NCBI RefSeq assembly: GCF_004216855.1
Contig: NZ_SGXT01000016.1
Location: 180,005 to 244,004, forward strand
Direction: 5' to 3'
Length of the DNA stretch: 64,000 nt
Source of the DNA: Microcella alkaliphila
GTDB taxonomy: Bacteria; Actinomycetota; Actinomycetes; Actinomycetales; Microbacteriaceae
A program made the position numbers and the translations under genes. Under the pieces are notes generated by a model. The model made no database searches. It was not told the origin of the DNA and saw nothing but the letters and a program-made list of their open reading frames with translations. The first letter of the stretch is position 1, and every line of letters starts with the position of its first letter. Of this stretch, positions 32,052 through 41,177 are shown in pieces.

Positions 32052-32224
32052 AGGAGAAATGAGCTTTCCGGTGAGCGGCGCGGCGCGCCTCGAACACGGT
32101 TGATCGCGTCATCGCGAGAGGGTCACCGCGCTCACTACGCGAGGCGGGATGCGAGGTCATGGCGCTCGCAGATGTGGGTCATCCGGGCACTCACTCGCGT
32201 CGGCAACGGAGCCGACGAAGCACC

Positions 32225-32264
32225 AGTGTAGCAAACAGACGCGGAAAGGTTACAAATAGGTAAC
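32225..32264 (-). promoter_or_regulatory. Putative promoter with inverted repeat upstream of the M23 gene
   Basis: On the minus strand GTTAC-CTATTT-GTAAC (32264-32249) lies just upstream of a -10-like TACACT (32230-32225). The palindrome probably binds a regulator or covers the -35 region. Transcription would give a leader of about 165 bases. Confidence 0.5.
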
Positions 32265-32269
32265 GAACG

Positions 32270-33355
32270 CTACGCGATGGTGGTGCCGAATGCGAGCCCC
32301 AGGAGGTAGGTAGCGGCCGCCGCACCGTAGCCGATGCCGAGCTGGCGGAGCGCGCGCTTGACGGGCGACGCTCCCGACAGCACGCCCACGATGGCACCGG
32401 TGACGACAAGGGCGATGCCCACCAACAGGGCCGCCCAGAGCACCGCTGTCAGCCCCGTCAGACCGATCGCGTAAGGGAGCACGGGGATCGCCGCACCTGA
32501 GGCGAAAAACACGAAGCTCGAGAAGGCGGCACGCCAGGCGGAACCCACCTCTTCGTGCTCGTCGATGGCAGGCGCGTGGGCGCGCGACGCCTCCTCGGGG
32601 CGGTCGCTAGCGAGCACCGCGCGGGCGCGCTCGTCGGCCTCCCGAGCATCCAGGCCTCGGGCGCGGTAGACGAGGGCGAGCTCGTTCGCGTCGAGGTCGA
32701 GCGCGGGCAACGCGCGGTGCGAGTCGGGGTCGGGCGTCGAGGCCTCAAGCAGTTCGCGCTGCGAGCGCACCGACACGTACTCGCCCGCCGCCATCGACAG
32801 GGCACCGGCAAGCAGACCGGCCAACCCCGTGAACAAGACGACGGCGGGAGCCACGCCGGTCGCCCCGATGCCGAGCACCAGCGCAAGATTCGAGACGAGG
32901 CCGTCGTTGGCGCCAAACACGGCGGCGCGGAAGGTACCCGCCAGCCGGTTGCGCCCCCGCGCGGCGAGCCCGCGCACCACCTCGGCGTGCACACGCTCGT
33001 CCGCCGCCATCGCGTCGGTGGCGTGGGCGTCGGCCTCGTAGGGCGACCGCCCCTCGGCCCGCTGGGCGAGCGCGAGGAAGAAGATCGACCCGAATCGGCG
33101 GGCGAAGAACCCGAGGATGCGCGTGCGCAGCGAGACCGCCGGCACCGTCTTCGCATGGTCGCCCAGCAGCTCGAGCCAGTGCTGTTCATGGCGGCGTTCG
33201 GCGTCGGCGAGCGCGAGCAGAATCTCACGCTCCTCGCCGATACGACGCTCGGCGAGGTCGCGGTAGACGGCCGCTTCGGCGCGCTCGTCGGCGAGATACC
33301 GCCGCCAGCGTCGCAGCTGGGCGCGCGTCGGGGTGGGCTCCGCCGCGTTCGTCAT
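32270..33355 (-). CDS. Erythrin-VIT1 fusion (MbfA-like iron/manganese exporter)
   Basis: 361 residues. The N-terminal ferritin-like four-helix domain (about 10-140) has E/H ligands in YLADERAEAAVYRDLAERRIGEEREILLALADAERRHEQHW. The C-terminal VIT1/CCC1 domain (about 145-361) has five spans, beginning FRAAVFGANDGLVSNLALVLGIGATG. The known MbfA proteins of this architecture export iron under peroxide or iron stress. No Fur or IdeR box is evident by eye. Confidence 0.92.
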   Translation of the reverse strand: MTNAAEPTPTRAQLRRWRRYLADERAEAAVYRDLAERRIGEEREILLALADAERRHEQHWLELLGDHAKTVPAVSLRTRILGFFARRFGSIFFLALAQRAEGRSPYEADAHATDAMAADERVHAEVVRGLAARGRNRLAGTFRAAVFGANDGLVSNLALVLGIGATGVAPAVVLFTGLAGLLAGALSMAAGEYVSVRSQRELLEASTPDPDSHRALPALDLDANELALVYRARGLDAREADERARAVLASDRPEEASRAHAPAIDEHEEVGSAWRAAFSSFVFFASGAAIPVLPYAIGLTGLTAVLWAALLVGIALVVTGAIVGVLSGASPVKRALRQLGIGYGAAAATYLLGLAFGTTIA

Positions 33356-33430
33356 GGGGTCATCCTGGCAAAACGCGCGCGTGCGCGCGGTTCGGCGATC
33401 CGAAAACGACGCGGTTCCCGGCTCCGGCGC

Positions 33431-33928
33431 CTACCAACCCCACGTGCCGGGGGCCCCCTTGAACGGGCCGACGACGCGGGGGGTGATCCACCCGCCGTAG
33501 AAGTCACCCTCCTGCGCCGTGACCACGTCGCCGTCGAGCGTGCAGCGGTCCATCCGACCAGGGTAGATCGCAACGTGGTCGACGAGCTGCTCAAACCCGC
33601 GGCTGGGGCTCGGGTAGTACCAGGCAGCGCGAGCCGCGACAACATCGCCCGCGACGACGTCCAGGTACCCGGCCCGGCCCTTGAACTCGCAGAACGACGT
33701 TCCCTCGGCGTCGCGCAACGCGCCCGACGCGACGTCGGAGCGCGGCACGTAGACGGTCGGCGGGTGGCTGGTTTCGAGGACGCGGAGAGCGCGCGTCGTG
33801 TCCACGAGCATCCGGCCGTTCAGTTCGACGGTCACGCGCCCGTGTACGGGTTCGACGCGCGGGGGTCGGGGGTAGCCCCAGACCGACTCTTGACCGGGGC
33901 CCGGGGTGTCGGGGGTGCGGCGGCGCAT
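33431..33928 (-). CDS. DUF427 protein
   Basis: 165 residues. RVTVELNGRMLVDTTRALRVLETSHPPTVYVPRSDV and CEFKGRAGYLDVV, AAWYYPSP, VAIYPGRMD are characteristic of the small barrel domain DUF427. Function unknown. Overlaps the upstream gene by one base (TGATG). Confidence 0.92.
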   Translation of the reverse strand: MRRRTPDTPGPGQESVWGYPRPPRVEPVHGRVTVELNGRMLVDTTRALRVLETSHPPTVYVPRSDVASGALRDAEGTSFCEFKGRAGYLDVVAGDVVAARAAWYYPSPSRGFEQLVDHVAIYPGRMDRCTLDGDVVTAQEGDFYGGWITPRVVGPFKGAPGTWGW

Positions 33929-34431
33929 CAGAACCCGAAGTCCCCGAAGTCGCCGCCCGCGTCCCCGGACGCGTCGAATGCCCCGCCGTCGCTCGCCACA
34001 TCGCCCCCGGCATCCATCGGCGGCAGGAAGGCCGACACCAGCGCCGAGCCGACGACGTAGCCGGCGACGGTTCCGAGCAGGGATGCGCCGAGCACCTGCC
34101 CGAAAACGGGCGCCTGCATCGTGCGTTCCATCGAGCCCGGTTCGCGCATTTCGGCGCGCGTCGCTGCACGCGCGAGCGTGTCGGGGGTGTCGTCCGCCGG
34201 CTGCTCGCCTGCGGGGGCGTCCTTGCGCAACTCGTCCAGTAGCAGGGCGCGCTGTTCGGGTGTCAGGCGCTCGAACGCCTCGCGGTGCACCCGCTCGATC
34301 GCCTCCGGCGGGGCGGTCTGCAGCAGGTAGCGGTAGCGCTCTACCGCGCGCGCATTGTCACTGCGGGGCGGCGCCGGCTGCGCATCGCCCCCGTCACGGG
34401 ATGCGCCGAACAATCGGTCGAAGAAACTCAC
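33928..34431 (-). CDS. Hypothetical protein with C-terminal hydrophobic and Gly/Asp-rich tail
   Basis: 167 residues. An amphipathic helical region (IERVHREAFERLTPEQRALLLDELRKDAP), a hydrophobic segment at about 120-140, and a low-complexity Gly/Asp/Phe tail (FDASGDAGGDFGDFGF). No named family recognised. Operon with DUF427. Confidence 0.72.
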   Translation of the reverse strand: MSFFDRLFGASRDGGDAQPAPPRSDNARAVERYRYLLQTAPPEAIERVHREAFERLTPEQRALLLDELRKDAPAGEQPADDTPDTLARAATRAEMREPGSMERTMQAPVFGQVLGASLLGTVAGYVVGSALVSAFLPPMDAGGDVASDGGAFDASGDAGGDFGDFGF

Positions 34432-34560
34432 GTCGTGCCTCCGCGTCGGCTGGGGTCAGCCACACGGTACGCAGGAAGTCCTGCGATGCGCTGAGGAAAC
34501 GATGAGCGACATCCTGAGTAACAACTGGGTCACAGTCGAAGAGGTGTGGGTGCTGTGCAC

Positions 34561-34718
34561 TAGTCTCAGGGGAAGAAAGTTGATGCGCCTCGTGTGTCCA
34601 GGGCGTCTTGCAGTTCGCAGGTCGTTGCACTCCCCGATGGATTCCGGTTCACGAGCCTGTTCGACTGGTGGTTTCGACAGTCGAAACTCCGTGAAACAAG
34701 AAGGAAAGGGAGTTAGTC
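34561..34718 (+). promoter_or_regulatory. cspA promoter region and long 5' leader
   Basis: A TAGTCT -10 at 34561 would give a leader of about 145 bases, as usual for cold-shock genes. A GTTTCGA-CAG-TCGAAAC hairpin lies near 34674-34690, and AAGGAAAGGGAG precedes the ATG. The remaining 34432-34560 stretch shows no gene. Confidence 0.5.
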
Positions 34719-34922
34719 ATGACGACTGGCACCGTTAAGTGGTTCAACGCCGAAAAGGGTTTCGGCTTCATCACCCCCGATGACGGAAGCGCCGACGTGT
34801 TCGCGCACTTCTCCGCCATCCAGTCGAGCGGCTACCGCTCGCTCGAAGAGAACCAGAAGGTCGAATTCGACGTCGCGCAGGGCCCGAAGGGTCTGCAGGC
34901 CGAGAACATTCGCCCGCTGTAA
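34719..34922 (+). CDS. cspA: Cold shock protein
   Basis: 67 residues, the classic length. RNP1 [10 protein letters not shown] and RNP2 VFAHFSAIQ are intact. Binds single-stranded RNA and DNA as a chaperone. A strong bidirectional terminator follows. Gene symbol is by family; several paralogues usually exist, and a second cold-shock domain occurs at 43262. Confidence 0.96.
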   Translation: MTTGTVKWFNAEKGFGFITPDDGSADVFAHFSAIQSSGYRSLEENQKVEFDVAQGPKGLQAENIRPL

Positions 34923-34986
34923 CTAGCACCATCCGCTCGCACCAGAGCAACCCTGACGCGTGAGCCCTCACGGGCGAGCGCCGACA

Positions 34987-35020
34987 GAAAACCGCCCGTC
35001 AAGGACGCCGGGCGGTTTTC
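34987..35020. terminator. Bidirectional rho-independent terminator
   Basis: AAAACCGCCCG and CGGGCGGTTTT arms form a perfect 12-bp stem with A-run and T-run on the two sides, serving both cspA (plus) and the DUF3097 gene (minus). Confidence 0.92.
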
Positions 35021-35034
35021 GCCGTTAAGGGGCC

Positions 35035-35868
35035 TCAGGCCTCCGTAACGAAGTCGATGAGCTCCTCGACGGGGCCGAGCAGCGCGGGCTCGAGGTCGTG
35101 GAAGCTGCGCACGCGCGAGAGGATGCGCTGCCACGCGTGGGCGATGTCGGCCTGGTCGTCATGGGGCATGCCGAGCGCGGCGAGCACCCCCCTCTTCCAT
35201 TCGACGGTGCGGGGAACCTCTGGCCAGCGCTCGATGCCGAGGCGGGCGGGCTTTACCGCCTGCCAGATGTCGACGAATGGGTGCCCGACGATGTGCACGC
35301 TGCCCCGGGGAACGGTCCGTAGTGCAGCTGACGCGATGCGCGCCTCCTTCGAGCCCTCGACGAGGTGATCGACGAGCACGCCCACACGACGCCCCGGCGT
35401 TGGGGCGAAGCTCGCGAGGCGGTCGGCAAGGTGATCGACACCCTCCAGGTACTCGACGACGACGCCCTCGACCCGCAGGTCGTGGCCCCACACCTTCTCG
35501 ACGAGTTCGGCGTCGTGACGACCTTCGACCCACAGGCGACTCGCCCGGGCCGTGCGCGCGCGCTGGTCGGCGACGTGGAACGACCCGCTGAGCGAACGCG
35601 CGCGGCCCGCGGGCGCGGCGACCGTGGGCTCGATGAGGGTTGCGGGCGCACCCTCGATCAGGAAGCCCGGGCCGAGCGGAAATGCCCGGACGCGACCCTG
35701 CCGGTCCTCCAGGTGCACGTTGCCAACCTCGACGCCGATAACCGCGCCCACGAAGCCCGAGTCGGGCAGCTCGACGACAAGCCCGGGGTCAGCCGGCACC
35801 CGCGCGACAGGTGCGCGACCCGCTGACCGCCAGTCACCGGCGAGCACATCGTTTCCGTAGCGATCCAC
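35035..35868 (-). CDS. DUF3097 protein
   Basis: 277 residues. Begins MDRYGNDVLAGDWRSAG; contains LWVEGRHDAELVEKVWGHDLRVEGVVVEYLEGVD and GRRVGVLVDHLVEGSKEARIA, in which E and D-x-D-like acidic positions resemble a Toprim-type fold. DUF3097 is an actinobacterial family of unknown function. Convergent with cspA across the shared terminator. Confidence 0.92.
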   Translation of the reverse strand: MDRYGNDVLAGDWRSAGRAPVARVPADPGLVVELPDSGFVGAVIGVEVGNVHLEDRQGRVRAFPLGPGFLIEGAPATLIEPTVAAPAGRARSLSGSFHVADQRARTARASRLWVEGRHDAELVEKVWGHDLRVEGVVVEYLEGVDHLADRLASFAPTPGRRVGVLVDHLVEGSKEARIASAALRTVPRGSVHIVGHPFVDIWQAVKPARLGIERWPEVPRTVEWKRGVLAALGMPHDDQADIAHAWQRILSRVRSFHDLEPALLGPVEELIDFVTEA

Positions 35869-35940
35869 GCGGAGACGCTACGCGAGCGGTGAACGCTAGG
35901 GTTGCCGCACACGCCGAGCCTCGCCCGCGAAGGAGCCCCA

Positions 35941-36743
35941 TGCGTTTGACTGCCGACCTTGTCCGCTGGGGTATCGCGGTGTTGCTGATGGCCCCCTTTC
36001 TCGCCCTCGGCGGATGGGTGACTTCTCAGCCGCTTCTGTTGTGGCTCGCCCTCGTCGCCGTCATCACGGGCGGCGCGCTCAATGCTGCGGGCATTGTGCG
36101 GGGCGTGCGACGCGTTGCCGACGGCCGTGTCGTCGATGACCTCCTGGGGCGGGTCGATGGATCCACGTCATCGCCAACGCCGCTCGAACCGCGAGTTCGC
36201 ATCCTCTACCCCGACGGCATGGAGGCAGAACTCGAGGAGGGCCAGACGGTCCAGGCACGCCGCCGCATCGGCATCATTGCTTCTCTTGCTCTTGTCGCCC
36301 TGACCGCATTCGGCGCGTGGACTCTCGCTGTCGAACAGCCCCTGGCGATCGCGGAGGGGCGCCTCACCCTGGACGAGATCTACGCTGCGTGGAGCGCTGG
36401 TTCCCGCTTCGCATTCCAAGCGTCCCTCGTGATCTGGGCCGCCGCGAGCCTCGTGGTGGCGGCCACGATCTTCGTGCTCAGCCGAATCCGCGGGCCGGTA
36501 CTGGACCGCCTCCTGACGCCGCTGCGCTTCGGCGCCCTCTGCGCGATTGCCGGGAGCGTGATCGTCACCGCAGCATTCGGGCCGTACTTCTCGATCGGCA
36601 ACAACCTCCCTGACGACCTGCCGTTCATGGCGGGAGGGGTGCAGAGTCCTGGCTCGGCGATGTTTGGCCTGACGGGAAGTCTGCTCTGCTGCGTGGCGAT
36701 CGCGCTGACCGTGCCGCGCTGGAAGCGGCGGCCTCGTCGATAG
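35941..36743 (+). CDS. Hypothetical membrane protein
   Basis: 267 residues, about six hydrophobic spans: two at the N-terminus (12-30, 33-52), a soluble loop with RVRILYPDGMEAELEEGQTV, then four (about 100-120, 150-175, 190-215, 235-258). No family recognised. GAAGGAG precedes the ATG. Divergent from DUF3097. Confidence 0.78.
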
Positions 36744-36747
36744 ACGC

Positions 36748-36800
36748 TTGACGCGCATCCGGTTATCTGGTTAGTTAGTCATGTAACTAACCGCATAACC
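36748..36800 (+). promoter_or_regulatory. Promoter with palindromic GntR operator
   Basis: TTGACG (36748-36753), a 17-18-base spacer and a TAGTTA -10. A nested palindrome covers the -10 and start region: GGTTAGTTA-gtcatg-TAACTAACC (9-bp arms) within outer GGTTAT/ATAACC, 36761-36800. Almost certainly the autoregulatory site of the adjacent YtrA-type GntR. Confidence 0.85.
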
Positions 36801-36814
36801 CCATGGAGGTGCGC

Positions 36815-37171
36815 ATGGACGATGGCAGACCGATCTTCCTGCAGCTCGCCGAGCGCATCGAAGACGGCATCATCGACGGCACCTACCCCGACGAGGGGCA
36901 ACTGCCGTCGATCAATGAATTCGCCGCGTTCCACCGCATCAACCCCGCAACGGCACTCAAAGGCATCACGCGGCTCGTGGACGCCGGACTCGTTTACAAG
37001 CGACGCGGTGTCGGCATGTTCGTGGCGGCCGGCGCTCGCGACCGGCTGCTCGCCGCCCGCCGCGAACGCTTCGCCGACAGCCACATCGCCCCCCTGCTCG
37101 CGGAGGCCCAGACTCTCGGCCTCACTACCGACGAGCTCATCGACCTGATCAGAAAGGACACCCCCTCATGA
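36815..37171 (+). CDS. GntR-family regulator, YtrA subfamily
   Basis: 118 residues. Winged helix at 8-75: PIFLQLAERIEDGIIDGTYPDEGQLPSINEFAAFHRINPATALKGITRLVDAGLVYKRRGVGMFV. Short C-terminal helical dimerisation region, as in YtrA regulators of ABC exporters. The second ATG is chosen because GGAGG lies seven bases upstream. Overlaps the ABC ATPase gene. Expected to repress its own operon until an envelope-active compound or signal relieves it. Confidence 0.93.
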   Translation: MDDGRPIFLQLAERIEDGIIDGTYPDEGQLPSINEFAAFHRINPATALKGITRLVDAGLVYKRRGVGMFVAAGARDRLLAARRERFADSHIAPLLAEAQTLGLTTDELIDLIRKDTPS

Positions 37172-38055
37172 CGCTCACCGTCGAGGCCCACGGCCTCACG
37201 AAGCGCTACGGCTCGCTGCACGCCGTCAACGACGTCAGCTTCGCCATTCCCGGCGGCAGCATCGTCGGCCTGCTCGGCCGCAACGGCGCGGGCAAAACGA
37301 CACTCATGCAGCTCATCACCGGCCAAGAACTGGCCACCACCGGCGACGTGCGCGTGCTCGGCGAGAACCCCGTCGAAAACCCTCGCGTGATGAGCACGCT
37401 GTGCTTCGTCAAGGAGGCGCAAAAGTACCCCGAAGACTTTCGGGTGCGCCACGTCATGTCGGTCGCACCCCGGTTCTTCCCGAACTGGGACGCCGAGTAC
37501 GCCGAGCGGTTGGTCGACGAGTTTCGCCTGAACCGCAAGCAGCGCATCAAGAAGCTGTCACGCGGGCAACTGTCGAGCGTCGGCATCATCGTCGGCCTCG
37601 CCTCACGTGCGCCCGTGACCATCTTCGACGAGCCGTACCTCGGCCTCGACGCGATCGCACGGCAGAACTTCTACGACCACCTGCTGGCCGACTACAGCGA
37701 GAACCCGCGCACGATCATCCTCTCGACCCACCTGATCGACGAGGTCGCCAACCTGCTGGAACACGCGATCGTGATCGACGACGGGCGCATCGTGCTCGAC
37801 GCCCCCGTTGACGAGCTGCGCGCGAGCGCCGTCACCGTGAGCGGCCCCGCCAGCGCGGTCGACGCCTTCGTCGCCGCGCGCGACGTCATGCACCACCAAA
37901 CGCTCGGTGGGCTGGCCACGGCCACCATCAGCGCACTGTCGGACGCCGACCGTGTGACAGCGACCGCGGCCGGGCTCGAGGTCGGCCCCGTGTCGTTGCA
38001 ACAACTGATCATTCGCCGCTCCGGCGGCTGGACCACCGAGGAGGTGTCGGCATGA
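37168..38055 (+). CDS. ABC exporter ATP-binding protein
   Basis: 295 residues. Walker A LGRNGAGKTTL, signature LSRGQLSSVGI (divergent LSRGQ), Walker B VTIFDEPYLGLDA, and switch His in ILSTHLIDE. C-terminal 70 residues form a family-specific extension. Partner is the membrane protein encoded by the overlapping gene. Such YtrA-linked exporters often respond to cell-wall antibiotics (known for ytr operons). Confidence 0.93.
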   Translation: MTLTVEAHGLTKRYGSLHAVNDVSFAIPGGSIVGLLGRNGAGKTTLMQLITGQELATTGDVRVLGENPVENPRVMSTLCFVKEAQKYPEDFRVRHVMSVAPRFFPNWDAEYAERLVDEFRLNRKQRIKKLSRGQLSSVGIIVGLASRAPVTIFDEPYLGLDAIARQNFYDHLLADYSENPRTIILSTHLIDEVANLLEHAIVIDDGRIVLDAPVDELRASAVTVSGPASAVDAFVAARDVMHHQTLGGLATATISALSDADRVTATAAGLEVGPVSLQQLIIRRSGGWTTEEVSA

Positions 38056-38849
38056 CCGCCCCCACCACACCCGTCACGACGGATGCCCGGGGCGGCGCCC
38101 CCGCGTCGCGCCCGTTGACCACGCGCATCGCCGCCATCCTGCGCCTGCAGACCGCGAACGTTGCGAACATCCTGGTGTGGCCGCTCGCCGTGCTGGTGTT
38201 CATCCTGTTCATCAACGTCGCGATCAGCGAGATCATCCAGCAGGCGACCACCAACGCGGCCGAGGCCGGAGGCGAAGCGGACATCACCATCACCTTCAAT
38301 GGCGGTGTCGCATTCCTGTACATCTACATGCTGATCATCGCGGTTCAAGCCGTGTACTTGTCGTTCTCTCTGGCTCTTGGCTGGGGCGCGACGCGACGCG
38401 ATTTCGCCGTCGGCACGCTGACATTCTTCGTTTTGATGTCGGCTGCCTACGCTCTTCTCATCGCCACGCTGGCGCAGGTTGAGCAGGCGACGAGCGGTTG
38501 GGGTCGCGAACTGCGCTTCTTCGGAGATCCCTCCCTGGGCCTCGACGAGTTCGCGCCGGCGTTGCTGTTCTCGTTCCTCATTCTGCTGCTGTTCATGAGC
38601 GTGGGTGGCGCTGTGGCATCGGTCTATGTTCGGTGGCGCGCAACCGGCATGTACGTCTTCTGGGCCGGGCTGGCCATCATCGTGGTGGGCGCGGCGGCCC
38701 TCATCGGGTACACCGACAACTGGGGCACCGTCGGGCAGTTCTTCGCCGACGCCGGAGTGCTGGGCACGGCCCTGTGGACGCTCGTGCTGACCGCCACGGC
38801 AACACTCGCCCTGTATCTCGTGCTGCGCTGGGCAACGCCCCGCGACTGA
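38052..38849 (+). CDS. ABC exporter membrane subunit
   Basis: 265 residues with six hydrophobic spans (about 39-60, 88-112, 120-145, 165-190, 200-220, 235-258). No recognised motif beyond ABC-2-like topology. ATGA overlap with the ATPase gene. Third gene of the GntR operon. Confidence 0.85.
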   Translation: MTAPTTPVTTDARGGAPASRPLTTRIAAILRLQTANVANILVWPLAVLVFILFINVAISEIIQQATTNAAEAGGEADITITFNGGVAFLYIYMLIIAVQAVYLSFSLALGWGATRRDFAVGTLTFFVLMSAAYALLIATLAQVEQATSGWGRELRFFGDPSLGLDEFAPALLFSFLILLLFMSVGGAVASVYVRWRATGMYVFWAGLAIIVVGAAALIGYTDNWGTVGQFFADAGVLGTALWTLVLTATATLALYLVLRWATPRD

Positions 38850-38864
38850 CGGCACCAGGCACCG

Positions 38865-40370
38865 CTACTCGCGGTGGTCGGCGAGCGTGATCATGCCGAC
38901 CACCGCGAGTTCGCGCAGGCGCGGCAGCACCTCGGCGGCGAGCGCCGAGGCGTCGACGTCGAGAAGCTGGGCGACCGCGTCGACGAGCACGCCGATGGGC
39001 AGCTCGCCGTCGCAAGCCCCGACCACCGCTCCGAGACCCGTGTTGAGGTCAACCACCCGACCGAGTCCCGTGCCCTGCACGAGGCGCATCACGGTCGGAT
39101 GCTCGGCGCCCGGCCAGAAGTGGCGCTCCTCCGTGACGTCCGGCGCGACGGTCGCGTGCATCCGAGCGAATGCCCCCTCATCGAGCGACGCGATCTGATC
39201 GTGCGCAGCGAAGCCCGCGGCGATCGCGTCGCCCAGACCAGAGGCACCGCTGGGAGCCGCCGTCGCGACCCGCTCGAAGCGGCGCAACCGCGGCGCCGAC
39301 TCATCAGGCGGCCGGCGGAGCGTCAGGTAGCCGAAGCCGACATGGGTGACGCGGCGCGCGGCGAAGTCGTCCAGCCAGGCCTCGGCGAGGGGTTCGAAGG
39401 CGGCGCTTGAGGTGCGCACTCCCCCGTCACGCAGCCAGGTCTCGGCGTACTCGGCGACGTCCTGCCGCTCGCGCTCGATCACCCAGGCGTCGAGATCCGC
39501 CGCCTCGACCCAACCGCGCACCCGGTCGAGCCCGTCGGCCCCCGCCCGGTACTCCCAATTGCCGAGCAGGTGGGCGGTGCCGCCCGGTTCCAGGTGATCG
39601 GGCAGGGCTCGCACGAACTCGTCGACGATGCCGTCGCCGACGCGGCCACCGTCACGGTATTCGAGCACGTCGACGCCCCGCTCGCGCGGCGTGATGACAA
39701 ACGGCGGATTCGACACGATGCGGTCAAACCGCTCGCCCGCGACGGGAGCGAACATGTCACCGTGGCGCAGTTCGACGCCCTCGACCCCGCTCAGTTCGAG
39801 GGTGAGTGCGGCGAGCCACAGGGCGCGGTCGCTGAGGTCGGTGGCGACGACACGGTCGGCGCTACGGCGCGCGTGCAGCGCCTGCACACCGCTGCCGGTG
39901 CCGAGATCGAGCACGCGCCGAGCAGGCGACGTCGGCACGAGCCCCGCGAGCGTGAGCGAGGCGCCACCGACGCCCAGAACATGGTCGGGCGACAGCGGGG
40001 CGCGGCGCACCAGCTCGCCGTGGTCGGACGCGACCCACCAGTTGACGACACCCGTGGTGTCGACGGCCGAGTAGGGCCGCACCTCGACGAGCGCGCGGCC
40101 GTCGGCGCCGAGAACGCCACGCTCTCGCAGTCCGGCTGCCCCCGTTCGCGGAAAGGCGCGGCCAAGAGCGTCGTCGTCGACGAGGTCGCCGAGCAGAAAC
40201 AGTCGGGCCATGAGGGCGGCGGGATGCTCCAGGCCCGCCAGTGCGCGCCGCGCCGGCACCGGATTGTCTCGGCCGAGCGCCGCGTCGGCGACCGGGCCCC
40301 ATAAGCCTCGTAGTCGGTCGACGGTGTAGTCGGCGTCGAGAAGGTCGGCCCGCAGCTCGGAGGTGCTCAC
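38865..40370 (-). CDS. SAM-dependent methyltransferase (NPPF type), possibly RNA or protein directed
   Basis: 501 residues. N-terminal domain (about 1-130) precedes a class I methyltransferase: VLDLGTGSGVQALHAR (motif I), VVATDLSDRALWLA (motif II), RFDRIVSNPPFVIT (motif IV, NPPF), EYRDGGRVGDGIVDEF. A C-terminal winged-helix-like region of 180 residues follows. NPPF/Y motifs mark N-methyltransferases such as PrmC and rRNA enzymes. GTG start selected in agreement with domain extent; longer forms are unlikely. Confidence 0.85.
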   Translation of the reverse strand: MSTSELRADLLDADYTVDRLRGLWGPVADAALGRDNPVPARRALAGLEHPAALMARLFLLGDLVDDDALGRAFPRTGAAGLRERGVLGADGRALVEVRPYSAVDTTGVVNWWVASDHGELVRRAPLSPDHVLGVGGASLTLAGLVPTSPARRVLDLGTGSGVQALHARRSADRVVATDLSDRALWLAALTLELSGVEGVELRHGDMFAPVAGERFDRIVSNPPFVITPRERGVDVLEYRDGGRVGDGIVDEFVRALPDHLEPGGTAHLLGNWEYRAGADGLDRVRGWVEAADLDAWVIERERQDVAEYAETWLRDGGVRTSSAAFEPLAEAWLDDFAARRVTHVGFGYLTLRRPPDESAPRLRRFERVATAAPSGASGLGDAIAAGFAAHDQIASLDEGAFARMHATVAPDVTEERHFWPGAEHPTVMRLVQGTGLGRVVDLNTGLGAVVGACDGELPIGVLVDAVAQLLDVDASALAAEVLPRLRELAVVGMITLADHRE

Positions 40371-40538
40371 GGGACTAGTCAAACGCACGATGACGTGCGC
40401 ACCGGAATTTGCTGTGCGGGGAATACTGGGGGCGCTGTGCTCCTTATCCTCCTTCGTGTCCATGCGTACGCATACAAAATGCGCGCGTGGGCTGATCGGA
40501 ACACACCACCGCACCCCTCACGCAAGGAGAGCATCCGA

Positions 40539-41105
40539 ATGACCATTACCGCCGAAGCGATTCCCGGCTACCGCGCCGGAACCTGGACCGTCGACCAGGC
40601 CCACACCGAGATCGGATTCTCGGTTCGCCACCTCGCCATCAGTAAGGTGAAGGGCGTGTTCGAAAGCTTCGACGCCACCGTCACCGCCGCGAGCAACCCC
40701 GCCGAATCGAGCGTCGTCGTCTCGATCGACGTGACGAGCATCAACACGAAGAACGCCGAACGCGACAAGCACCTGCGCACGAACGACTTCTTCTCGCCCG
40801 ACGAGTACCCGACCATCGAGTTCCGCTCGACCGGGCTGCGGCAGGAAGGCGGCGAGCTGCTTGTCGACGGCGAGCTGACAATCAAAGGCGTGACGAAGCC
40901 AATCACCCTGCGTGGCGAGTTCGGCGGCATTGCCACTGACCCGTGGGGCAACACCAAGGCGGCCGCCTCGGGCACGGCCGCCATCAACCGTCACGACTTC
41001 GGCGTGAGCTGGAACGCTCCGCTCGAGACCGGCGGCTTCCTCCTGGGCGACGAAGTGACCCTCACGATCGACGCGCAGTTCCAGTGGCAGGCTGACGCCG
41101 AGTAG
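40539..41105 (+). CDS. YceI family protein
   Basis: 188 residues. GTWTVDQAHTEIGFSVRHLAISKVKGVFESF and DKHLRTNDFFSPDEYPTIEFRST, ELTIKGVTKPITLRGEFGG, GVSWNAPLETGGFLLGDEVTL match YceI lipocalin-like proteins that bind polyisoprenoids. No signal peptide, so cytoplasmic. GGAGAGCATCCGA precedes the ATG. Confidence 0.95.
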   Translation: MTITAEAIPGYRAGTWTVDQAHTEIGFSVRHLAISKVKGVFESFDATVTAASNPAESSVVVSIDVTSINTKNAERDKHLRTNDFFSPDEYPTIEFRSTGLRQEGGELLVDGELTIKGVTKPITLRGEFGGIATDPWGNTKAAASGTAAINRHDFGVSWNAPLETGGFLLGDEVTLTIDAQFQWQADAE

Positions 41106-41177
41106 CGACCCGGCGCCACCGCTTCGCGGGGGCGTGCGCACACGGCGTGCGCCCCCGTGTCACGTAGCCTGGAGACG

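Noticed and set aside
32270..33355. Ferritin-VIT1 fusion as a novel fusion
   Set aside because: This architecture is already known as MbfA/erythrin-VIT1.
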